A DNA stretch of 64,000 nucleotides from Streptomyces sp. BK239 (GTDB lineage Bacteria > Actinomycetota > Actinomycetes > Streptomycetales > Streptomycetaceae), in contig NZ_SHKS01000002.1 of assembly GCF_004217285.1 (NCBI RefSeq), positions 434,001 through 498,000 of the forward strand, written 5' to 3'. The translations under genes were made by a program, and so were the position numbers. The notes below the pieces were generated by a model that was given only the letters and a program-made list of their open reading frames with translations, did no database searches and was not told the DNA's origin. Shown here piece by piece: positions 27,777-35,067 of this stretch (position 1 is the first letter of the stretch; each line of letters opens with the position of its first letter).

Positions 27777-28229
27777 GTGGTCACCTTCCAGTTGGAACGC
27801 ACGGCGCCCCTCAGCCCCGACGAGGCGTGGCGCCGCCTCACCGCGTGGCCCCGGCACGGTGACGTGGTCCCGTTGACGCGCGTCACCGTGGTCACCCCCG
27901 GGCCGACCCGCGAGGGCACGGTGTTCGTCGCCCGGTCCGGGGTGCGGCCGCTCGTCTTCGACGACCGTATGGAGGTCACCGTCTGGCGTCCGCCGACCAC
28001 CGACGCGGGCGGGGACGGCCCGGGGCTGTGCAGGCTGGAGAAACGCGGCCGGATCGTGCTGGGGTGGGCGGAGATCGAGGTGCGGCCGGGGCCGGGCGGG
28101 CGCGCCCGGGTCGTCTGGCGCGAGGAACTGCGGGTGCGCTTCCTGCCGTCCCTGTTCGACCCGCTGCTGCGGGTCTCGGCCCGCACCCTGTTCGGCCGCG
28201 CCGCCAACCAGCTCCTGCGCCGCCCCTGA
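27777..28229 (+). CDS. SRPBCC (START-like) family protein
   Basis: 150 aa from GTG at 27777. The pattern VTFQLERTAPLSPDEAWRRLTAWPRHGDVVPLTRV, with strands RPLVFDDRMEVTVWRPP and ARVVWREELRVRF, fits the SRPBCC helix-grip fold that binds hydrophobic ligands. The ligand is unknown. It stands between the deacetylase and the LanC-like gene and probably has its own leaderless promoter. Confidence 0.75.
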   Translation: MVTFQLERTAPLSPDEAWRRLTAWPRHGDVVPLTRVTVVTPGPTREGTVFVARSGVRPLVFDDRMEVTVWRPPTTDAGGDGPGLCRLEKRGRIVLGWAEIEVRPGPGGRARVVWREELRVRFLPSLFDPLLRVSARTLFGRAANQLLRRP

Positions 28230-28292
28230 CCGATGACCTGACCTGCCAACGACCCCCTGGGCAGCGGCCGTTGCCCATGACACGCTGAGCAC

Positions 28293-29636
28293 ATGAAGGC
28301 GGCGGACGAAGAGGCGGCACCCACGGCGGACAGGGCCGGCGGGCTCGGCGAGGTCGAGGCACTGGCCGCGGACGGGCTGCGCTGGCTGCTCGGGGCGGCC
28401 CGGGAGACGGAGGGCGGCGGGCTGGGCTGGCCCGCCCGGCCCTCGGACGCGGCGCTCGAAGCGGAGCTGTACGGCGGGACGGCCGGGATCGTGCCCACCC
28501 TGCTGGAGGCGCGGCGGCACTTCGGGGACGACTCCTACGGCGACGCGGCCCTGCGCGCGGCGCGCCATCTCGCGGTCGCCGCCGAGGAGGCCGAGGACGA
28601 TTCCCTGTACTTCGGCCGCACCGGCATGGCGCTCGCCCTGCGGGCCGTCCAGCGCGAGCTGGGCGACGACGCGGCCGGCGCCGCCGCCGACCGGGCGCTG
28701 GAGCGGGTGCGCTCCCGCTTCGACGGGACGCGCTGGGGCGAGCTGTTCGAGCTCATGGGCGGCAACGCGGGCATCGGCCTGGGCGCGCTCGCCACGGGGG
28801 ACGAGGGACTGGCCGTCCTCGCGCTGGAGCCGTACACGCGCACGGCGGAGGAGACGGAGGCGGGCGTCACCTGGGCGCACGCGCACCGCCCGGGCTTGGT
28901 GCCCCGGCTGCACCACATCTCGCACGGCTCGCTCGGCATCGTGTACGCGCTCGCCGCCGTCGGCGGGGCGGCCGGCCGCGCGGACTTCCTGGCGCTGGCG
29001 CGGGCCGGGGCCGCGAACGTGACGGCCCGGGACGAGGCCGGCCCGGACGGCTTCCTGGTCGCCCACTCCGATCCGCAGTACCGGCCCGACCTGGTGGAGC
29101 GGCACAGCTACGGCTGGTGCCACGGCCCGACGGGCGACGCGCAGGTCTTCCGGCTGCTGCGGGACGTGCTGGCCGAGCCCGGCTGGCAGGATCTCGCCGA
29201 CCGCTGCTGGCACACGGTGACGCACTCAGGTCTCCCCCGGCGGCTGAGGCCGGGCTTCTGGGACAACAACGCCCGCTGCTGCGGCACGGCGGGCGTGCTG
29301 GCGCTGGCCTGCGACCGGATGGCCGAGCAGGGCGACGCCCCGGACTTCGCGGGCGTGCTGGTGGCCGACCTCGTCGCCCGCGCCACCCGCGACGCGGACG
29401 GGGCCCGCTGGTCGAACGTCGAGCACCGGGCCACGCCGAGCGTGCTGGAACCGGCCACCGGCTGGGCCGCCGGCGCCGCGGGCATCGTGCGCGAGCTGCT
29501 GCGCTTCGTCCGGGTGAGCGGGAAGGGCGACCCCGACTACGCGTTCGCCTGGCCTGATCAGCCGGCGGTGCGTCCGCCCGGGGTCGTTCAGGCGACGGAG
29601 CCGATCCTCCCGGCGGGCCCGGGCGCGCCGTCGTGA
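28293..29636 (+). CDS. Stand-alone LanC-like protein
   Basis: 447 aa from ATG at 28293. It shows the alpha/alpha-barrel repeats of lanthionine synthetase C family proteins (ELYGGTAGIVPTLLEAR, SLYFGRTGMALALRAV, ISHGSLGIVYALAAVG). The zinc-ligand motifs are complete: Cys-His in YGWCHGPTGD and Cys in ARCCGTAGVL. No lantibiotic precursor or LanB/LanM lies nearby. It may be an orphan cyclase for a distant RiPP, or a glutathione- or dehydroamino-acid-adduct enzyme like eukaryotic LANCL. The 3' end overlaps the convergent xdhC gene by 49 bp. Confidence 0.88.
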   Translation: MKAADEEAAPTADRAGGLGEVEALAADGLRWLLGAARETEGGGLGWPARPSDAALEAELYGGTAGIVPTLLEARRHFGDDSYGDAALRAARHLAVAAEEAEDDSLYFGRTGMALALRAVQRELGDDAAGAAADRALERVRSRFDGTRWGELFELMGGNAGIGLGALATGDEGLAVLALEPYTRTAEETEAGVTWAHAHRPGLVPRLHHISHGSLGIVYALAAVGGAAGRADFLALARAGAANVTARDEAGPDGFLVAHSDPQYRPDLVERHSYGWCHGPTGDAQVFRLLRDVLAEPGWQDLADRCWHTVTHSGLPRRLRPGFWDNNARCCGTAGVLALACDRMAEQGDAPDFAGVLVADLVARATRDADGARWSNVEHRATPSVLEPATGWAAGAAGIVRELLRFVRVSGKGDPDYAFAWPDQPAVRPPGVVQATEPILPAGPGAPS

Positions 29637-30739
29637 TGGATGGGGGTGTGCGCGCCGGCCAGGGGGACGCCACTGCCGCCCCGCCGTTCGGCGACGATCT
29701 CCGCGGCGATGGACAGCGCGGTCTCCTCGGGAGTGCGGGCGCCCAGGTCGAGGCCGATGGGTGAGCGCAGCCGCGCCAGCTCCAGTTCGGTGACGCCCAC
29801 GTCGCGCAGCCGGGCGGCGCGGTCGAGGTGGGTGCGGCGGGAGCCCATGGCGCCGATGTAGGCGACGGGCAGCCGCAGCGCCAGCCGGAGCAGCGGGACG
29901 TCGAACTTGGCGTCGTGGGTGAGGACGCACAGCACGGTGCGGCCGTCCACGCGGGTGCGCTCGAGATAGCGGTGCGGCCATTCGACGGCGATCTCGTCGG
30001 CCTCGGGGAACCGCTCCCGGGTCGCGAAGACCGCGCGGGCGTCGCACACGGTGACGTGGTAGCCGAGGAACTTCCCGACGCGCACCAGCGCCGCCGCGAA
30101 GTCGATCGCGCCGAAGACGATCATGCGGGGCGGCGGAGCCGAGGACTCGACGAGGACGGTGAGGGGGGCCCCGCAGCGGGAGCCCTGCGCACCGATCTCC
30201 AGGGCGCCGGTGCGGCCCGCGTCGAGGAAGGCGCCGGCCTCGGCGGCGACCGTGCGGTCCAGTTCGGGGTGGCCGCCGAAGCCGCCCTCGTGGGAGCCGT
30301 CGGGCCGGACGAGCAGGGCGCGTCCGACGAGGTCCGCGGGGCCGGACACGATCCGGGCGAGCGCCGCCGTCGCGCCGCTCGCGGCGGCGGCGAGCGCGGC
30401 CGCGACCACCGGGCGGCCGGGGTCGGCGGCCCGTACCGGGGTGACGAGGACGTCGATGACTCCGCCGCAGGTCAGACCGATGGCGAAGGCGTCGTCGTCG
30501 CTGTGGCTGAACCGTTCGAGGACGGGTTCGCCGTCCTGGAGGGCCTGCCGGCACAGGTCGTACACGGCGCTCTCCACGCAGCCGCCGGAGACCGAGCCGA
30601 CCGCCGTGCCGTCGGCGTCCACCGCGAGGGCCGCGCCGGGCCGGCGGGGCGCGCTTCCGTCGACGGCGACCACGGTGGCGACGGCGAAGTCACGGCCCTG
30701 CCCGACCCACCGGTCGAGTTCCTCGGCGATGTCCAGCAT
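29588..30739 (-). CDS. XdhC-family molybdenum hydroxylase maturation factor
   Basis: 383 aa from ATG at 30739, with AAGGAG upstream. The N-terminal XdhC/CoxI domain (FAVATVVAVDGSAPRRPGAALAVD, then GSVSGGCVESAVYDLCRQAL) and the C-terminal Rossmann-like domain (RMIVFGAIDFAAALVRVGKFLGYHVTVCDAR; AYIGAMGSRRTH) are complete. XdhC proteins insert the sulfurated molybdenum cofactor into xanthine dehydrogenase. It follows the catalytic subunit by 113 bp in the same direction. The GC-rich 3' end overlaps the LanC-like gene. Confidence 0.92.
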   Translation of the reverse strand: MLDIAEELDRWVGQGRDFAVATVVAVDGSAPRRPGAALAVDADGTAVGSVSGGCVESAVYDLCRQALQDGEPVLERFSHSDDDAFAIGLTCGGVIDVLVTPVRAADPGRPVVAAALAAAASGATAALARIVSGPADLVGRALLVRPDGSHEGGFGGHPELDRTVAAEAGAFLDAGRTGALEIGAQGSRCGAPLTVLVESSAPPPRMIVFGAIDFAAALVRVGKFLGYHVTVCDARAVFATRERFPEADEIAVEWPHRYLERTRVDGRTVLCVLTHDAKFDVPLLRLALRLPVAYIGAMGSRRTHLDRAARLRDVGVTELELARLRSPIGLDLGARTPEETALSIAAEIVAERRGGSGVPLAGAHTPIHHDGAPGPAGRIGSVA

Positions 30740-30852
30740 GTCTGGCGTCTCCTTGCTGTGCGCTCCTGGGACGGGTTCCCGCACGGACGGCCCGTGCACG
30801 CCCGGCCGGCCACCGATCGTGCGCGGGCGCGGTGACCCGCGCGAGCGCACGC

Positions 30853-33255
30853 TCAGCGGGGGTGCTGTTCCCGTGCCGTGCCCGTGAGGTGTTCCGGGCG
30901 GACGGGTGTCCGGTTCAGTTCCAGGCCCGTGGCGTCGCGGACGGCCGCGAGGACCGCCGGGGTCGAGGACAGGGTGGGGGCCTCGCCGATGCCGCGCAGG
31001 CCGTACGGGGCGTGGGTGTCGGCGAGTTCGAGGACGTCGACGGGGATGGTCGGGGTGTCGAGGATGGTGGGGATCAGGTAGTCCGTGAAGGAGGGGTTGC
31101 GCACCTTCGCGGTCTTCGGGTCGACGACGATCTCCTCCATGACGGCGATGCCGAGACCCTGGGTGGTGCCGCCCTGGATCTGGCCCAGCACGGACAGCGG
31201 GTTGAGGGCCTTGCCGACGTCCTGGGCGCAGGCCAGCTCGACGACCTTCACCATGCCCAGCTCGGTGTCGACCTCGACGACGGCGCGGTGCGCGGCGAAG
31301 GAGTACTGGACGTGCCCGTTGCCCTGGCCGGTGCGCGGGTCGAACGGCTCGGTGGGCCGGTGCCGCCACTCCCGCTCGACCTCGACGGCCTCCTCGCCGA
31401 GCACGTCCACCAGGTCGGCGAGGGCCTCGCCGCCGTCGGTGACGACCTTGCCGCCCTCCAGGAGGAGTTCGGCGGTGGCCCAGGCCGGGTGCTGGGCGCC
31501 GAACTTGCGGCGCCCGATCTCGAGCACTTTCTCGCGCACCAGCTCGCAGGCGTTCTTCACGGCCCCGCCGGTGACGTACGTCTGCCGTGAGGCGGAGGTG
31601 GAGCCGGCGCTGCCGACCCGGGTGTCGGCCGGGTCGATCGTCACCCGGGCGACGCCCAGCTCGGTGCGGGCGATCTGGGCGTGGACGGTGACTCCGCCCT
31701 GGCCGACCTCGGCCATGGCCGTGTGCACGGTGGCGACCGCCTCGCCGGCGACCACCTCCATGCGCACCCGGGCCGTCGAGTAGTCGTCGAAGCCCTCGGA
31801 GAAGCCGACGTTCTTGATCCCGACCGCGTAGCCGACCCCGCGGACGACGCCCTCGCCGTGTGTGGTGTTGGACAGGCCGCCGGGCAGCTGCCGTACGTCG
31901 GCGCCCTCGCTGCTCTCCCACTGGCGCTCGGGCGGCATCGGCATCGCCTTGACGCGGCGCAGGAGTTCGGCGACGGGGGCGGGAGAGTCCACCGGCTGGC
32001 CCGTCGGCATGATCGAGCCCTGTTCCATCGCGTTCAGCTGTCGGAACTCCACCGGATCCAGGCCGAGTTCCTTGGCCAGCTTGTCCATCTGCGCCTCGTA
32101 GGCGAAGCAGGCCTGGACCGCGCCGAAGCCGCGCATCGCCCCGCAGGGCGGGTTGTTGGTGTAGAGGGCGATCGCCTCGATGTCGACGTCGTCGACGACG
32201 TACGGGCCGACGCCGAGCGAGGAGGCGTTCCCGACGACGGCCGGGCTGGCGGAGGCGTACGCGCCGCCGTCGAGGACGATGCGGCACTTGACGTGGGTGA
32301 GTTTGCCGTCGCGGGTGGCGCCGTGCTCGTAGGACAGCTTGGCGGGGTGGCGGTGGACGTGCCCGAAGAACGACTCGAACCGGTTGTAGACGATCTTGAC
32401 GGGTTTGCCGGTGCGCAGGGCGAGCAGGCAGGCGTGGATCTGCATCGACAGGTCCTCGCGCCCGCCGAACGCGCCTCCGACGCCGGCCAGCGTCATCCGC
32501 ACCTTCTCCGGCGGGAGGCCCAGCACGGGGGCCATCTGCCTGAGGTCGCTGTGCAGCCACTGGGTGGCGATGTAGAGGTGGACGCCGCCGTCCTCCTCGG
32601 GCACGGCGAGCCCGGACTCGGGGCCGAGGAAGGCCTGGTCCTGCATGCCGAAGGTGTACTCGCCGCGGACGACGACGTCGGCCCCGCGCGCGGCGGCCGC
32701 CGCGTCGCCGCGGACGATCGGCTGCCGGTGGACGATGTTGGGGTGCGGGACGTGGCCCAGGTGGTGGTCGGTGCGGTTCTCATGGACCAGGACGGCGTCG
32801 GGGGCGGTCGCGGAGGCCTCGTCGGTGACGACGGGCAGCTCGCGGTACTCGACCTTGATCTTCGCGGCGGCGCGGCGGGCGGTCTCCGGGTGGTCGGCGG
32901 CGACGATGGCGACCGGCTCGCCGTGGTGGCGGACCTTGCCGTGGGCGAGGACCGGGGTGTCCTGGATCTCCAGGCCGTAGTGGCGCACCTCGGTGGGCAG
33001 GTCGTCGTACGTCATCACGGCGTACACGCCCGGGGTGGCGAGTGCTTCGGCGGTGTCGAGGGAGACGATCTCGGCGTGGGCGACGGTGGAGCGCAGGATC
33101 TGGCCCCACAGCATGTCCTCGTGCCACAGGTCGGAGGAGTAGGCGAACTCTCCGGTGACCTTGAGGACGCCGTCGGGGCGCAGGGTGGACTCGCCGACGC
33201 CGCCCTTGGCCTGCGTGCCCTGGGTGATCCTCGCGGGGGCTCCGTTCGTAGGCAT
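30853..33255 (-). CDS. Xanthine dehydrogenase-type molybdopterin-binding subunit
   Basis: 800 aa from ATG at 33255. The aldehyde oxidase/xanthine dehydrogenase hammerhead domain (DGVLKVTGEFAYSSDL, HAEIVSLDTAEALATPGV) leads into the molybdopterin domain with GVGGAFGGRED, GAMRGFGAVQACFA and the near C-terminal GIGEAP. That last motif contains the Glu that acts as base in purine hydroxylation. It hydroxylates a purine such as hypoxanthine or xanthine using water, passing electrons to the FeS and FAD subunits encoded just upstream. Confidence 0.93.
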   Translation of the reverse strand: MPTNGAPARITQGTQAKGGVGESTLRPDGVLKVTGEFAYSSDLWHEDMLWGQILRSTVAHAEIVSLDTAEALATPGVYAVMTYDDLPTEVRHYGLEIQDTPVLAHGKVRHHGEPVAIVAADHPETARRAAAKIKVEYRELPVVTDEASATAPDAVLVHENRTDHHLGHVPHPNIVHRQPIVRGDAAAAARGADVVVRGEYTFGMQDQAFLGPESGLAVPEEDGGVHLYIATQWLHSDLRQMAPVLGLPPEKVRMTLAGVGGAFGGREDLSMQIHACLLALRTGKPVKIVYNRFESFFGHVHRHPAKLSYEHGATRDGKLTHVKCRIVLDGGAYASASPAVVGNASSLGVGPYVVDDVDIEAIALYTNNPPCGAMRGFGAVQACFAYEAQMDKLAKELGLDPVEFRQLNAMEQGSIMPTGQPVDSPAPVAELLRRVKAMPMPPERQWESSEGADVRQLPGGLSNTTHGEGVVRGVGYAVGIKNVGFSEGFDDYSTARVRMEVVAGEAVATVHTAMAEVGQGGVTVHAQIARTELGVARVTIDPADTRVGSAGSTSASRQTYVTGGAVKNACELVREKVLEIGRRKFGAQHPAWATAELLLEGGKVVTDGGEALADLVDVLGEEAVEVEREWRHRPTEPFDPRTGQGNGHVQYSFAAHRAVVEVDTELGMVKVVELACAQDVGKALNPLSVLGQIQGGTTQGLGIAVMEEIVVDPKTAKVRNPSFTDYLIPTILDTPTIPVDVLELADTHAPYGLRGIGEAPTLSSTPAVLAAVRDATGLELNRTPVRPEHLTGTAREQHPR

Positions 33256-33257
33256 GG

Positions 33258-33791
33258 TCAGCCCGCCTCCTGCTGCCGGGCGGCCGCGAGCCGGACCGCG
33301 TCCATGATCTTCTCGTAGCCGGTGCAGCGGCACAGGTTGCCCGAGAGCGCCTCGCGGATGTCCGCGTCGGAGGGGTCGGGGTCGCGTTCCAGCATCTCGT
33401 CGGCGGCGATCAGCAGGCCTGGCGTGCAGAAGCCGCACTGGACGGCGCCGGCGTCGATGAACGCCTGCTGCACGGGCGAGAGTTCGGTCTCGTCGCCGGG
33501 GTGGGCGGTGGTGCCGTCGACGTCCGCGCCGTGCGCGCGCTGCCGGGCGTACCGCGCGAGCCCTTCGACGGTGACGATCTCGCGTCCCTCGGCCTGGCCG
33601 GCGGCGACGAGGCACGCGCAGACCGGGACGCCGTCGAGGCGGACCGTGCACGAGCCGCACTCGCCCTGCTCGCAGGCGTTCTTGGAGCCGGGCAGCCCGA
33701 GCCGCTCGCGCAGCACGTACAGCAGGGACTCGCCCTCCCATACGTCGTCGGCCTCCTGCGGACGGCCGTTGACGGTGAAGTGGACGCGCAT
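33258..33791 (-). CDS. Xanthine dehydrogenase-type [2Fe-2S] subunit
   Basis: 177 aa from ATG at 33791. The plant-type ferredoxin cluster motif CEQGECGSCTVRLDGVPVCAC and the second cluster motif CGFCTPG with LCRCTGY are intact. A loop of about 30 residues between them (RAHGADVDGTTAHPGDETE) is longer than in most homologues. It relays electrons from the molybdenum centre to FAD. Its start shares one base with the stop of the FAD gene (TGATG), so the two are coupled. Confidence 0.93.
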   Translation of the reverse strand: MRVHFTVNGRPQEADDVWEGESLLYVLRERLGLPGSKNACEQGECGSCTVRLDGVPVCACLVAAGQAEGREIVTVEGLARYARQRAHGADVDGTTAHPGDETELSPVQQAFIDAGAVQCGFCTPGLLIAADEMLERDPDPSDADIREALSGNLCRCTGYEKIMDAVRLAAARQQEAG

Positions 33792-34681
33792 CAGGCGGCT
33801 CCCTCGCTCGGGCGGCGACCGCCGCGGTAGGACTCCCAGGTCCAGGTCAGCGTGCGGCGGGCCATGACGCCGACGGCGTGGCGGCGGTAGCTCGCGGTGC
33901 CCCGTACGTCGTCGATGGGGTTGCAGGCGGCGGCGCACAGGTCGGCGAACCGCTTGGCGACGACAGGGGGGACGATCTTCCCGTTGTCCCAGAAGCCGCC
34001 CTCTTCGAGCGCAGCGTTCAGGAACTCCTCGGCGGTCCCGGCCCGGACGGGGGTCGGCGCGGCGGAGCCGATGCCGGTGCGCACGGTGCGCGAGGACGGG
34101 TGCAGGGCGAGGCCGAACGCGCAGACCGCGATGACCATGGCGTTGCGGGTGCCGACCTTGGAGAACTGCTGCGGCCCGTCGGCCTTGCGGACGTGCACGG
34201 CGCGGATCAGCTCGTCGGGGGCGAGCGCGTTGCGCTTCACGCCGGTGTAGAAGGCGTCGATCGGGATCATGCGGGTGCCGCGCACCGAGACGGCCTCGAC
34301 CTCGGCGCCGGCCGCGAGGAGGGCGGGGTGGGCGTCGCCTGCCGGGGAGGCGGTGCCGAGGTTGCCGCCGACCCCACCGCGGTTGCGGATCTGCGGGGAG
34401 GCGACCGTGTGGGAGGCGAGGGCCAGCCCGGGGAGCTCGGAGCGCAGGTTCTCCATGATCCGGGTGTACGGGACGGAGGCGCCGAGCCGCACGCTGTCCT
34501 CGCCGACCTCCCATTCGTACAGGTCCGGAACGCGGCTTAGGTCGAGGAGGTGCTCGGGACGCCGGTGGTCGAAGTTGAGCTCGACCATCACGTCGGTGCC
34601 CCCGGCGATCGGCACGGCGGCGGGGTGCTCGGCCTTCGCGGCGAGCGCCTCCTCCCAGCCGGCGGGGCGAAGGAAGTCCAT
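33791..34681 (-). CDS. Xanthine dehydrogenase-type FAD-binding subunit
   Basis: 296 aa from ATG at 34681 (MDFLRPAGWEEAL). The FAD-binding motifs PIAGGTDVMVELN and NRGGVGGNLGTASPAGDAHPALL match the medium subunit of molybdenum hydroxylases. The CO-dehydrogenase flavoprotein C-terminal domain follows. It is the first gene of the operon FAD, FeS, Mo, XdhC, and reads away from the PucR-type regulator. Confidence 0.92.
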   Translation of the reverse strand: MDFLRPAGWEEALAAKAEHPAAVPIAGGTDVMVELNFDHRRPEHLLDLSRVPDLYEWEVGEDSVRLGASVPYTRIMENLRSELPGLALASHTVASPQIRNRGGVGGNLGTASPAGDAHPALLAAGAEVEAVSVRGTRMIPIDAFYTGVKRNALAPDELIRAVHVRKADGPQQFSKVGTRNAMVIAVCAFGLALHPSSRTVRTGIGSAAPTPVRAGTAEEFLNAALEEGGFWDNGKIVPPVVAKRFADLCAAACNPIDDVRGTASYRRHAVGVMARRTLTWTWESYRGGRRPSEGAA

Positions 34682-35067
34682 GACCGGCTCTCTTCCACGT
34701 CTCGTGATCGGACGGAGTCTCGGGATGGGTCGGATCAAGCCACTGCGCGCTCGGGCGGGGCCCGGCTCGCACAGGTGCTGTTCACGCCGGGTGGGCTCAG
34801 TACACAGCGCCGTACGCCGAGCGGGTCAGTCACCGAAACCATGAAGGAGTTGGCTGGCCAGGGAGGTCATCTTGTAGATTCGTATGAAAGGAGGCCCTCC
34901 GTAACCTCGGGGCTTTCCGATGGAAACGCACGACACACACCGTGTGACCTGGGACACAGGCTCTCGCCGATGATCCTCTCGGATTCGGCGCGATCCATCT
35001 GCCTTCATCGTGTTTTCCATTGTGTTTTCCATCGTGGTTTTCGAGACAAGGAACGGCGGCGACGAGA
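34682..35067. promoter_or_regulatory. Divergent xdh / pucR control region
   Basis: 386 bp with lower GC than the surroundings and no gene. It holds an 11-bp interrupted palindrome CACAC-C-GTGTG (34936-34946) and three 12-bp direct repeats of TGTTTTCC (35011-35042) just before the regulator gene. It must contain promoters for both directions. Both elements are candidates for PucR-type regulator binding; no -35/-10 pair is convincing. Confidence 0.5.
35011..35046 (+). repeat. Three 12-bp direct repeats upstream of pucR-type gene
   Basis: TGTTTTCC-N4 starts at 35011 and 35023, and a variant TGGTTTTC starts at 35035. The strict 12-bp period and T-rich composition stand out in this GC-rich DNA. 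They end about 20 bp before the start codon. Confidence 0.6.

Noticed and set aside
31681..33318. 545-codon plus-strand frame opposite the molybdopterin subunit
   Set aside because: It mirrors the codon bias of the true gene on the other strand and has no recognised domain.
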